Shown here piece after piece: positions 1-7,326 of a stretch of 32,532 bases of DNA (the first letter of the stretch is position 1; every line of letters begins with the position of its first letter). The notes below the pieces were generated by a model. The model was given only the letters and a program-made list of their open reading frames with translations, did no database searches and had not been told where the DNA came from. Origin of the DNA: Lutibacter sp. (GTDB lineage: Bacteria; Bacteroidota; Bacteroidia; Flavobacteriales; Flavobacteriaceae); contig JAUSOJ010000305.1 in NCBI GenBank assembly GCA_030656195.1, forward strand, positions 1 to 32,532, read 5' to 3'. The translations under genes were made by a program, and so were the position numbers.

Positions 1-1
1 C

Positions 2-1411
2 GGGCCGGCATTATTTTTTACAAATTCAGATTCTTTAATTCTTCAAATTCATCCAAAAGCAGCGCTAATAGATAGTTTATGGATGAATAAATTGATAAAA
101 TCTCCTTTGTATGACAAGGAATTATATGTATTAGGCAATGACGAAATGTTTGTTGCTGAACTTGAAGAGTTGTCAACCGAATTGTTAAAATCACGTTTAA
201 AACATTTAAACAGCAAAACGCCTTTTAAAATTGAATACAATCCAGATCTGGAACAAATCATAAGGACCTATTTGCAAAAAAGAAAATCGTCCATTTCTAC
301 CATTATGGAGCGGGCACGTTATTTTTTCCCTATGTTCGAAGAACATTTGGCTAAATATAACATCCCTATGGAACTAAAGTATTTGGCGGTTATTGAGTCG
401 GCTTTAAATCCAAATGCGCGATCTCGTGTGGGAGCAACAGGTTTGTGGCAATTTATGTATCCAACAGGGAAATTTTACAATTTAGAGGTGAGTTCGTATA
501 TAGATGAACGTTCAGATCCATACAGAGCTACCGAAGCTGCTTGCAAGTATTTGGAAAGTTTATATAAAATGTATGGTGATTGGAGTATGGTTTTGGCAGC
601 CTACAATTACGGTCCGGGAAATGTTTCCAAAGCCATCAGAAGAGCCGGAGGAAGCACCAACTATTGGACTATCCGTAAATATTTACCTAAAGAAACCGCA
701 GCTTATGTACCGGCTTTTTACGCCACGATGTATCTTTTTGAATATGCAAAGGAGCACAATTTAAAATCGAAGGAAAATGCAATTTCTTATTATGCAACAG
801 ATACAGTCCAAGTTAAAAGACAGTTGACTTTTGCACAAATCAATGAAACTTTAAATATTGATATTGAGGTACTTAAATTTTTAAATCCGCAATATAAACT
901 GGATATTATTCCTTATATTAAAGATAAAAACTATATACTAACCTTACCGATAAAAGATATAGGAAATTTTGTAAGCAATGAAAGGTTGATTTATGCCTAT
1001 GCCGATTTAGCCGATGCAAAAGAAGAAAAGCCATTGTTGGAACTCATAAAATTGGAAGATAAGATTACATACAAGGTGAGAAGTGGCGATAATTTAGGAA
1101 AAATAGCCCAAAAACATGGTGTTGCCGAAAGCAATTTGAAAAAATGGAACAATTTAAAAAGCTCAAGAATATTGGTAGGGCAAAATTTGGTGGTTTATCC
1201 TAAAAACACCAATCCGGTTGTTGCACAAAAAGCGACTCCAGCCAATAGCGAAAGCAAAGAACAAACGTATTACATTGTTAAAATGGGAGATTCATTATGG
1301 TCTATCGCAAAAAAATATTCAAATGTTTCGGTCCAAAATATTAAAGATTGGAACAATATTTGGAGTGTAAATAGTCTAAAACCCGGAATCAAATTAAAAA
1401 TATTTAATTAA
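2..1411 (+). CDS. mltD: Membrane-bound lytic murein transglycosylase D-like protein (SLT domain plus two C-terminal LysM domains), 5' end outside window
   Basis: The frame stays open upstream of the listed ATG at 83 to the window edge. SLT motifs ALNPNARSRVGATGLWQFMYPTGK and AAYNYGPGNV; LysM-like YKVRSGDNLGKIAQKHGV and YIVKMGDSLWSIAKKYS. Confidence 0.9.
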   Translation, partial: GPALFFTNSDSLILQIHPKAALIDSLWMNKLIKSPLYDKELYVLGNDEMFVAELEELSTELLKSRLKHLNSKTPFKIEYNPDLEQIIRTYLQKRKSSISTIMERARYFFPMFEEHLAKYNIPMELKYLAVIESALNPNARSRVGATGLWQFMYPTGKFYNLEVSSYIDERSDPYRATEAACKYLESLYKMYGDWSMVLAAYNYGPGNVSKAIRRAGGSTNYWTIRKYLPKETAAYVPAFYATMYLFEYAKEHNLKSKENAISYYATDTVQVKRQLTFAQINETLNIDIEVLKFLNPQYKLDIIPYIKDKNYILTLPIKDIGNFVSNERLIYAYADLADAKEEKPLLELIKLEDKITYKVRSGDNLGKIAQKHGVAESNLKKWNNLKSSRILVGQNLVVYPKNTNPVVAQKATPANSESKEQTYYIVKMGDSLWSIAKKYSNVSVQNIKDWNNIWSVNSLKPGIKLKIFN

Positions 1412-1498
1412 TGAAACGAGCATAACAAATTTTGATGCACAAGGGAATGATTAATAGCGAACAGCAGCTGTTACCGCAAATAAATAAAATTTAAACAG
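1411..1498 (+). repeat. Copy R1 of a dispersed repeat, ATGAAACGAGCATAACAAATTTTGAT...GCGAACAGCAGCTGTT...AACAG, ending at the ATG of the next gene
   Basis: Aligns directly with 28975-29062 and 29063-29166. Confidence 0.85.
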
Positions 1499-2473
1499 AT
1501 GAAAAAGATCGGACTTTTATTGGCATTTATCTCCATGCTGATTTCCTGTGATACAGGCAGTAATAAAAAAGTACTGCAAGAAGCAAACGGCCGAATGAAC
1601 AATTTGCTGATCGTTATGAAAAATAGCGAATGGCAAGGCGAAATTGGCGATGAATTGCGAAAAATTATTGCAGAACCAGTAATTGGATTGCCACAACCTG
1701 AAGCACAATTTGAAGTGACCCAAGTGCCGCCAGAAAGTTTTGGAAGCATGTTTAAAGCCAGCAGAAGCATTTTGCATGTGGGCATTGGAGCAGAGAATTC
1801 TTTTTTGGGAGTTTCAAATGTATATGCAGAGCCGCAAAAAATTATCACCATTACCGGAAAAGACAAAGAATCGCTGATTCTTGAAATTCAAAAAAACGCA
1901 AAAGCACTTATCTCCGGATTTAAAACCGCCGATTTGCTCACCGTGCAACGTTCAATTTATAAAAATTACTGGGATCCGACAAAAATGGAAACTTTTACAA
2001 AAAACGGTTATTCCTTAAAAATTCCAAAAACCTTCAGCAAAGTTGACGATACCGGAGATTTTGTTTGGTACAGGATGCGTTTAGACGGCGGAAACAGCAT
2101 GGAATTGTTTTCCTACACGGTTCCAATTCAATCCATAGATGACGAAAACGGAAACAATCTTGTGGCGATAAGGGACACCATCGGCAAAAAACATATTCCA
2201 GGTCAAATTGAAGGATCTTATATGATTACAGAAGCGGCGTACACGCCACATATTTTTGAGGTAAAACTTGATGGAAAAAAAGCCCTGGAAGCAAAAGGAA
2301 AATGGGAAGTGAAAGGCGTTTATATGGCCGGCCCGTTTTTAAGTTATTCCATTATCGACAAGGCAAAAAACAGGTTGGTGGTGGTTGAAGGTTTAACCTA
2401 TGCGCCATCAATTAACAAACGCGACTATATGTTTGAATTGGAAGCGATAATGAAAACCATTAAGATAAATTAA
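1499..2473 (+). CDS. DUF4837-like lipoprotein
   Basis: 324-aa ORF with lipoprotein signal MKKIGLLLAFISMLISCDTG; overall resemblance to the Bacteroidetes DUF4837 family from memory. Confidence 0.75.
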   Translation: MKKIGLLLAFISMLISCDTGSNKKVLQEANGRMNNLLIVMKNSEWQGEIGDELRKIIAEPVIGLPQPEAQFEVTQVPPESFGSMFKASRSILHVGIGAENSFLGVSNVYAEPQKIITITGKDKESLILEIQKNAKALISGFKTADLLTVQRSIYKNYWDPTKMETFTKNGYSLKIPKTFSKVDDTGDFVWYRMRLDGGNSMELFSYTVPIQSIDDENGNNLVAIRDTIGKKHIPGQIEGSYMITEAAYTPHIFEVKLDGKKALEAKGKWEVKGVYMAGPFLSYSIIDKAKNRLVVVEGLTYAPSINKRDYMFELEAIMKTIKIN

Positions 2474-2497
2474 GGAATTGGTATAGTGCTATAATTT

Positions 2498-2535
2498 ACA
2501 CCCGCATATTTATTAAAATATGCGGGTGTTTTTTT
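2498..2535 (+). terminator. Rho-independent terminator
   Basis: ACACCCGCATATTT / AAATATGCGGGTGT stem followed by a T run. Confidence 0.85.
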
Positions 2536-2781
2536 ACATTTAGATTCTTTTAAACCACAATCTCCCATATTTATTTTTAGTTCAATGTTTATTACCAACA
2601 AAGATTCAATTTTTTTGATGTTATGTTTTGGTTCTCTTGATTTTGAATTATAAATTTTTGAATAAAATTTATGAAAGTTGGACTTATTTAATTTATTGGT
2701 TTTGTTTTCTTTTAGCAGGTAATTATGAGGCATTTGTCCTAATAAATATTTTTGAAATGTCTGTTAATTGAAAAAATTAAA

Positions 2782-2789
2782 TATATTTG
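2782..2789 (+). promoter_or_regulatory. Putative Bacteroidetes -7 element TATATTTG upstream of the repeat-protein gene
   Basis: Exact match to TAnnTTTG, 16 nt before the ATG at 2806; no well-spaced -33 TTG found. Confidence 0.45.
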
Positions 2790-2805
2790 AAAAAAGTTTA
2801 AAACA

Positions 2806-3378
2806 ATGAAATACTTATTTACGCTATTATTTGCAATTTTTATTATTTCTAATTCGATTGCACAAACGCAAAAAGCGAATATCAATACTTCTCGTTCAAA
2901 TATTAAAAAGGGATTAAATAACCCAGCCGACAGTTTGCAGCAAAAAGCGAATATCAATACTTCTCGGTCAAATACTAAAGGGGGTTTAAACAAGCCAGCC
3001 GATAGTTCGCAGCAAAATAAAGGTTATGATGCGTCTCATAGACTAACAAGAGGCACTAGTTCTTCTATCAAAAGTGATGAAAGAAACACAACCGACAGTC
3101 TGCAGCAAAAAGCGAATCACAACACTGCCAGAAGCAACAAAAGTACAGTTAAAGGTGATGGAGGAAGTCCAGCCGACAGTTTGCAGCAAAAAGCGAATAT
3201 CAACACTTCACGGTCAAATTCTAAAGGGGGATTAAACAAGCCTGCCGACAGTCTGCAACAAAAAGCAAACATCAATACTTCTCGGTCAAATATTAAAGGG
3301 GGATTAAACAAGCCAGCCGACAGTCTGCAACAAAAAGCAAACATCAATACTTCTCGGTCAAATATTAAAAAGAATTAA
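2806..3378 (+). CDS. Secreted 24-aa tandem-repeat protein (consensus QKANINTSRSNIKGGLNKPADSLQ)
   Basis: Signal peptide MKYLFTLLFAIFIISNSIAQ followed by about seven repeat units, two of them degenerate. Confidence 0.7.
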   Translation: MKYLFTLLFAIFIISNSIAQTQKANINTSRSNIKKGLNNPADSLQQKANINTSRSNTKGGLNKPADSSQQNKGYDASHRLTRGTSSSIKSDERNTTDSLQQKANHNTARSNKSTVKGDGGSPADSLQQKANINTSRSNSKGGLNKPADSLQQKANINTSRSNIKGGLNKPADSLQQKANINTSRSNIKKN

Positions 3379-3428
3379 AAAAGCGATTTTATTGAGAGTG
3401 TCATCTCACATAAATAATAAAATATTAA

Positions 3429-3465
3429 ACAAAAAGCGCCTTGAAAAGGGCGCTTTTTGTTTAAT
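3429..3465. terminator. Bidirectional terminator hairpin AAACAAAAAGCGCCTTGAAAAGGGCGCTTTTTGTTT
   Basis: Long inverted repeat with A/T tracts on both sides; its core is the reverse complement of the hairpin at 4409-4445. Confidence 0.85.
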
Positions 3466-3479
3466 ATAATTTTGTAAAC

Positions 3480-3626
3480 CTATTCTTCTATTTTAGCCCA
3501 GCTGTCTCTCAATGGCACGGTTCTGTTGAAAACCAAATGGAATTCGGTGGTATCTTTATCAACACAAAAATACCCCAAACGCTGAAACTGGAATCGGTCC
3601 AAAACATTGGCTTCTTTTAAACTTAA
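3480..3626 (-). pseudogene. Duplicated 3' end of glnS (about 47 codons)
   Basis: Encodes [47 protein letters not shown], identical to the glnS C-terminus except for M to I near the end. Confidence 0.9.
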
Positions 3627-3752
3627 CCTTTGTTTAGAGATAAGAGTACATAAACCCTTAAATTTCTTCATATAGTTTTGATTGAATTTAAACGAAAAAA
3701 AAGAATTCTTGAAAAATTGTACTCAGAAAGTTTCACTTTGGTGCAACTTTTG

Positions 3753-3760
3753 TATATTTG
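3753..3760 (+). promoter_or_regulatory. Putative -7 element TATATTTG immediately upstream of the toxin gene
   Basis: Exact TAnnTTTG, ending 4 nt before the ATG at 3765. Confidence 0.4.
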
Positions 3761-3764
3761 AATT

Positions 3765-4103
3765 ATGAAAAAGATACGAACAATAATTTTTTACAAAGAT
3801 TACTTTGAAGAATTCTTTGTAAAGCAACGTGAAAAAGTGAAGTCGAAAATTATTTGGACGCTAACATTAATGGAAGAATTAGAAAGAATTCCCGAAATAT
3901 ATTTAAAACATATTGAAAGCACAGCGGGGCTTTTTGAAATTAGAATTCAGCAAGGGAGTGATATTTTCAGAATCTTTTGCTTTTTTGATGAAGGACAATT
4001 AATAATTTTAGCAAACGGATTTCAAAAGAAAACACAAAAAACACCTAAAAAGGAAATCGAAAAAGCACTTAAAATTAAGCAAGATTATGAAAACGAAAAA
4101 TAA
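3765..4103 (+). CDS. Type II toxin-antitoxin toxin, RelE/HigB (Gp49-like) family
   Basis: 112 aa; pattern TAGLFEIRIQQGSDIFRIFCFFDEGQLIILANGFQKKTQKTPKKEIEKA is typical of HigB/Gp49-like toxins; overlaps an XRE antitoxin. Confidence 0.88.
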   Translation: MKKIRTIIFYKDYFEEFFVKQREKVKSKIIWTLTLMEELERIPEIYLKHIESTAGLFEIRIQQGSDIFRIFCFFDEGQLIILANGFQKKTQKTPKKEIEKALKIKQDYENEK

Positions 4104-4392
4104 CAATACCAAAACACTTGACCAATTTAAAGACAAGCATTACGGAAAAATTGGAACAGCAAAACGTGATGAACTTGAAAGCGGTTATGAAAACTTTAAA
4201 ATTGGCGCAATGATTTACAATGCCCGAATTCAAAAAGGTTTGACTCAAGAAGAACTTGCTAAAAAAGCCGGAACTACAAAATCCTATATTTCTAAAATTG
4301 AGAATAATATTAAAGAAGCAAGGTTTTCAACTTTGCAAAAAATCGTTGAATTAGGTTTGGACGGGCATTTAGAATTATCGATTAAACTTTAA
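4087..4392 (+). CDS. XRE-family HTH antitoxin (HigA-like)
   Basis: HTH MIYNARIQKGLTQEELAKKAGTTKSYISKIENN; start overlaps the toxin 3' end by 17 nt. Confidence 0.88.
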   Translation: MKTKNNNTKTLDQFKDKHYGKIGTAKRDELESGYENFKIGAMIYNARIQKGLTQEELAKKAGTTKSYISKIENNIKEARFSTLQKIVELGLDGHLELSIKL

Positions 4393-4408
4393 GAGAAAAT
4401 ATGCAATC

Positions 4409-4445
4409 AAACAAAAAGCGCCCTTTTCAAGGCGCTTTTTGTTTT
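4409..4445. terminator. Bidirectional terminator hairpin AAACAAAAAGCGCCCTTTTCAAGGCGCTTTTTGTTTT
   Basis: Strong inverted repeat between the convergent antitoxin gene and glnS. Confidence 0.87.
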
Positions 4446-4462
4446 ATTATAATTTAGTAGAC

Positions 4463-6142
4463 TTATTCTTCCATTTTAGCCCAGCTGTCTCTCAACGGAA
4501 CGGTTCTGTTGAAAACCAAATGGAATTCAGTGGTGTCTTTATCAACACAAAAATACCCCAAACGCTGAAACTGAAATCGGTCCAAAACATTGGCTTCTTT
4601 TAAACTTGGCTCCACAAAAGCTTCCAAAACCGTTAAAGAATCCGGATTTAAAAAGTCTTTAAAATCTTTTTCTTTATGGCTGTCTGGCGCTTCTTCGGTA
4701 AACAATCGGTCGTAAACCCGAACTTCTGCTTTTATGGCGTGTTTAATGGAAACCCAGTGCAACGTGCCTTTAACTTTGCGCTGACTTGCTTCTGTGCCGC
4801 TTCCGCTCAAACTTTCGGTATCATAGGTACAGTGAATTTCAGTAATTTCACCGTTTTCGTCTTTTACCACCGATTCAGCTTTAATAATATAGGCATTTTT
4901 CAAACGCACTTCATTTCCTAATTTTAAACGGAAGAACTTTTTGTTTGCCTCTTCTCTAAAATCTTCTTTTTCAATATAAATTTCTCTGCTAAAAGGAACT
5001 TCTCTAAAACCGGCACTTTCATCTTCCTGGTTGTTTTCAGCAGTTAGCCATTCTTCATTTCCTTCAGGATAATTGGTTATCACTACTTTTATTGGATCTA
5101 AAACTGCCATCACGCGTGGCGCCGTTTTGTTTAAATCGTCTTTAATGCAATATTCCAGCAACGCCACATCGGTTACGTTATCGCGCTTCGAAATTCCTGC
5201 AGTTTCGCTAAAAGTCCTGATAGATTCTGGCGTATAACCTCGTCTTCGCAAACCCGATATGGTTGGCATTCTTGGGTCATCCCAACCGGTAACAATGCCT
5301 TCTTCAACCAATTGCAGCAATTTGCGTTTGCTCATCACCGTATAACTCAAATTTCTTCGCGCAAATTCACGTTGTTTCGGACGCAATTTTTCCGGATCGT
5401 AAACCTGGTCAATATACCAGTCGTACAAATCCCTGTGACTTTTAAACTCCAATGTGCAAATAGAATGCGAAATTTGCTCCAAATAATCACTTTCGCCGTG
5501 CGTCCAGTCGTACATCGGATAAATACACCAATCATTTCCTGTTCTGTGGTGGTGTCTTTTTAAAATGCGGTACATAATGGGGTCGCGCATATGCATATTC
5601 ACGTGTTTCATGTCAATTTTTGCGCGCAAAACGTGTGAACCTTCCTCAAAATCACCATTTTTCATTTTTAAAAACAGCGCCAAATTTTCTTCTACCGACC
5701 TGTTTCGGTTCTTACTGTCGGTTCCCGGTTCGGTTGGCGTTCCTTTTTGCAAAGCCATTTCTTCCGATGATTGGTCATCAACATACGCTTTTCCGTTTTT
5801 TATAATTTCAACAGCCCAATCATACAATTGCTGAAAATAGTCCGATGAATACAATTCTTTGTCCCACGTAAAACCCAGCCATTGCACATCGTGTTTTATG
5901 GAATCAACATATTCCTGTTCCTCTTTTGCCGGATTTGTATCGTCAAAACGCAGGTTCACCGGCGCATTGTAGCGCAATCCCAAACCAAAATTCAAACAAA
6001 TGGAAGCCGCGTGGCCAATATGTAAATAACCATTTGGTTCAGGCGGAAATCTAAATCGTAATTTATCTTGGGCCAAACCGTTTGCCAAATCATCTTCAAT
6101 AATTTGCTCAATAAAATTCAGCGATTTTTTTTCTTCACTCAT
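4463..6142 (-). CDS. glnS: Glutamine--tRNA ligase
   Basis: Motifs RFPPEPNGYLHIGHAASICLNFGL (HIGH) and VMSKRKLLQL (KMSKS-like). Start probably MSEEKKSLNF rather than the longer track ORF. Confidence 0.95.
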   Translation of the reverse strand: MSEEKKSLNFIEQIIEDDLANGLAQDKLRFRFPPEPNGYLHIGHAASICLNFGLGLRYNAPVNLRFDDTNPAKEEQEYVDSIKHDVQWLGFTWDKELYSSDYFQQLYDWAVEIIKNGKAYVDDQSSEEMALQKGTPTEPGTDSKNRNRSVEENLALFLKMKNGDFEEGSHVLRAKIDMKHVNMHMRDPIMYRILKRHHHRTGNDWCIYPMYDWTHGESDYLEQISHSICTLEFKSHRDLYDWYIDQVYDPEKLRPKQREFARRNLSYTVMSKRKLLQLVEEGIVTGWDDPRMPTISGLRRRGYTPESIRTFSETAGISKRDNVTDVALLEYCIKDDLNKTAPRVMAVLDPIKVVITNYPEGNEEWLTAENNQEDESAGFREVPFSREIYIEKEDFREEANKKFFRLKLGNEVRLKNAYIIKAESVVKDENGEITEIHCTYDTESLSGSGTEASQRKVKGTLHWVSIKHAIKAEVRVYDRLFTEEAPDSHKEKDFKDFLNPDSLTVLEAFVEPSLKEANVLDRFQFQRLGYFCVDKDTTEFHLVFNRTVPLRDSWAKMEE

Positions 6143-6250
6143 AATAACATCAGACTTATAAGTTGCAAAATTATTGATTTTTTTCGGCAATAACTACAAA
6201 ATCACACTGCATATTCAACAAAGGCGTAAAGCCATCATTTTTAAAGCATT

Positions 6251-6360
6251 TTTTTGGGCGTTCCCCGCCAACTGGCGGGGTCGGGCTTTCACTACTCGCA
6301 TTTTTTAGTTGCGAAAAGCAACAAAAAAAGTGCTCAAACACGCCGTTCAATCCCTAACGC
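6251..6360 (+). repeat. Copy A of a two-hairpin dispersed intergenic repeat (core TTTTTGGGCGTTCCCCGCCAACTGGCGGGGTCGGGCTTTC)
   Basis: Palindrome CCCCGCCAACTGGCGGGG at 6263-6280; matches the reverse complement of regions near 6960-7040 and 21119-21192. Confidence 0.75.
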
Positions 6361-6462
6361 GAATTCAAATTAATAATGAATCCCGCACCAGCGTCATGTC
6401 GGGCATTACAGTTTACCTTTGCACTATTTGCGGTTAATAGCAACTTCCAGCTCCATAATTGA

Positions 6463-6496
6463 ACTTCCGTCTTCTGACTTCGGACTTCTGACTTTT
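6463..6496 (+). repeat. Short degenerate repeat ACTTCCGTCTTCTGACTTCGGACTTCTGACTTTT
   Basis: Internal repetition of CTTCTGACTT. Confidence 0.5.
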
Positions 6497-6501
6497 AGAG
6501 T

Positions 6502-6509
6502 TATCTTTG
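6502..6509 (+). promoter_or_regulatory. Putative -7 element TATCTTTG upstream of folB
   Basis: TAnnTTTG match 16 nt before the ATG; a second match, TACCTTTG, lies at 6415-6422. Confidence 0.4.
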
Positions 6510-6525
6510 CCTAAATATTTTTAAA

Positions 6526-6882
6526 ATGGGAATTATAAAGTTAAAAAATATACGGGTTTACGCCTATCACGGCTGTTTGCTTGAAGAAGGAAAAATTGGT
6601 TCCGATTATCGTGTGGATGTTTCTGTAAATGCAAATTTAAACTTATCGGCACAAAGCGATAACCTTACAGATACGGTAGATTATGTTCATTTAAACAAAA
6701 TTGTGAAACAGGAAATGGCCATCCGTTCCAAATTGTTGGAAACGGTGGTGAAACGCATTTTGGACCGGATTTTTTTGGAAATTCCTTTGGTTGAAGAAGC
6801 TGTTGTTGCCGTTTCAAAAATAAATCCGCCCATTGGAGGCAATGTGGCGATGGTGACCGTTGAGATGCGTAAAGTGAAATAG
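6526..6882 (+). CDS. folB: Dihydroneopterin aldolase
   Basis: 118 aa; MGIIKLKNIRVYAYHGCLLEEGKIGSDYRVDVSV and TVDYVHLNKIVKQEM are typical FolB motifs. Confidence 0.92.
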   Translation: MGIIKLKNIRVYAYHGCLLEEGKIGSDYRVDVSVNANLNLSAQSDNLTDTVDYVHLNKIVKQEMAIRSKLLETVVKRILDRIFLEIPLVEEAVVAVSKINPPIGGNVAMVTVEMRKVK

Positions 6883-6916
6883 TTGGAAGCAATATTCGTA
6901 AATCAAAAATCGTAAT

Positions 6917-6932
6917 CCCGATAGCTATCGGG
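6917..6932. repeat. Perfect palindrome CCCGATAGCTATCGGG
   Basis: Self-complementary 16-mer in the folB/tRNA-Cys intergenic region. Confidence 0.6.
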
Positions 6933-6954
6933 ACGTAAATCATTTTACGTTAGC

Positions 6955-7043
6955 AATTGCAGCGGCATCCTTTTTTATAGCGAAGCGAAAAAAAGATATA
7001 GCGGAAAGTGCGACCCGCCAGCCGGCGGGGAACGTCCAAAAAA
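6955..7043 (-). repeat. Copy B of the two-hairpin dispersed repeat (minus orientation)
   Basis: Reverse complement reads TTTTTTGGACGTTCCCCGCCGGCTGGCGGGTCGCACTTTCCGCTATATC; palindrome at 7014-7029. Confidence 0.75.
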
Positions 7044-7142
7044 TAATTAAAAGATAAAGACTTAAAGACCAAAGTTATAGCAAACAATTGCATAAATTCA
7101 ACAAATCCGCAGTTAAACGATTATACAATTAAAAAAAAATTG

Positions 7143-7150
7143 TAAATTTG
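7143..7150 (+). promoter_or_regulatory. Putative -7 element TAAATTTG for tRNA-Cys
   Basis: TAnnTTTG match 12 nt upstream of the tRNA 5' end. Confidence 0.45.
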
Positions 7151-7162
7151 CAATCCGATAAT

Positions 7163-7233
7163 GGCGTTTTGGCCGAGTGGCTAGGCAGAGGTCTGCAAAA
7201 CCTCGTACAGCGGTTCGAATCCGCTAGACGCCT
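7163..7233 (+). tRNA. tRNA-Cys (anticodon GCA)
   Basis: Acceptor GGCGTTT/AGACGCC, anticodon loop CTGCAAA, T arm AGCGGTTCGAATCCGCT. Confidence 0.95.
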
Positions 7234-7235
7234 CA

Positions 7236-7272
7236 TCAAAAACCCGAGCTAACCGCTTGGGTTTTTTGTTTT
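7236..7272 (+). terminator. Rho-independent terminator after tRNA-Cys
   Basis: AAAAACCCGAG...CTTGGGTTTTTTG hairpin. Confidence 0.75.
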
Positions 7273-7302
7273 CTTTAACACCTTGTTAAAAATAAATTCT
7301 TG

Positions 7303-7310
7303 TATATTTG
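7303..7310 (+). promoter_or_regulatory. Putative -7 element TATATTTG upstream of the MBL hydrolase
   Basis: Exact TAnnTTTG, 16 nt upstream of the preferred ATG at 7327. Confidence 0.45.
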
Positions 7311-7326
7311 TGTTAAAGTTTTATTT

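Noticed and set aside
2470-2733. 87-aa minus-strand ORF
   Set aside because: Lies over a terminator and AT-rich intergenic DNA; low-complexity N/K/S composition with no motif; likely spurious.
3117-3347. Minus-strand repetitive ORF opposite the tandem-repeat gene (also 2739-2993)
   Set aside because: Mirror of the sense-strand 72-bp repeats; only the plus strand gives a signal peptide and sensible composition.
2863-3375. Possible CRISPR array from regular repeats
   Set aside because: The repeats are coding 72-bp units without unique spacers; no cas genes nearby.
3765-4392. Prophage or integrative element around the toxin-antitoxin pair
   Set aside because: No integrase, transposase, phage genes or tRNA att site nearby; only the TA pair and glnS-tail repeats are present.
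4676-5834. Several plus-strand ORFs antisense to glnS
   Set aside because: Shadow ORFs over a well-supported tRNA synthetase gene; F/C-rich composition.
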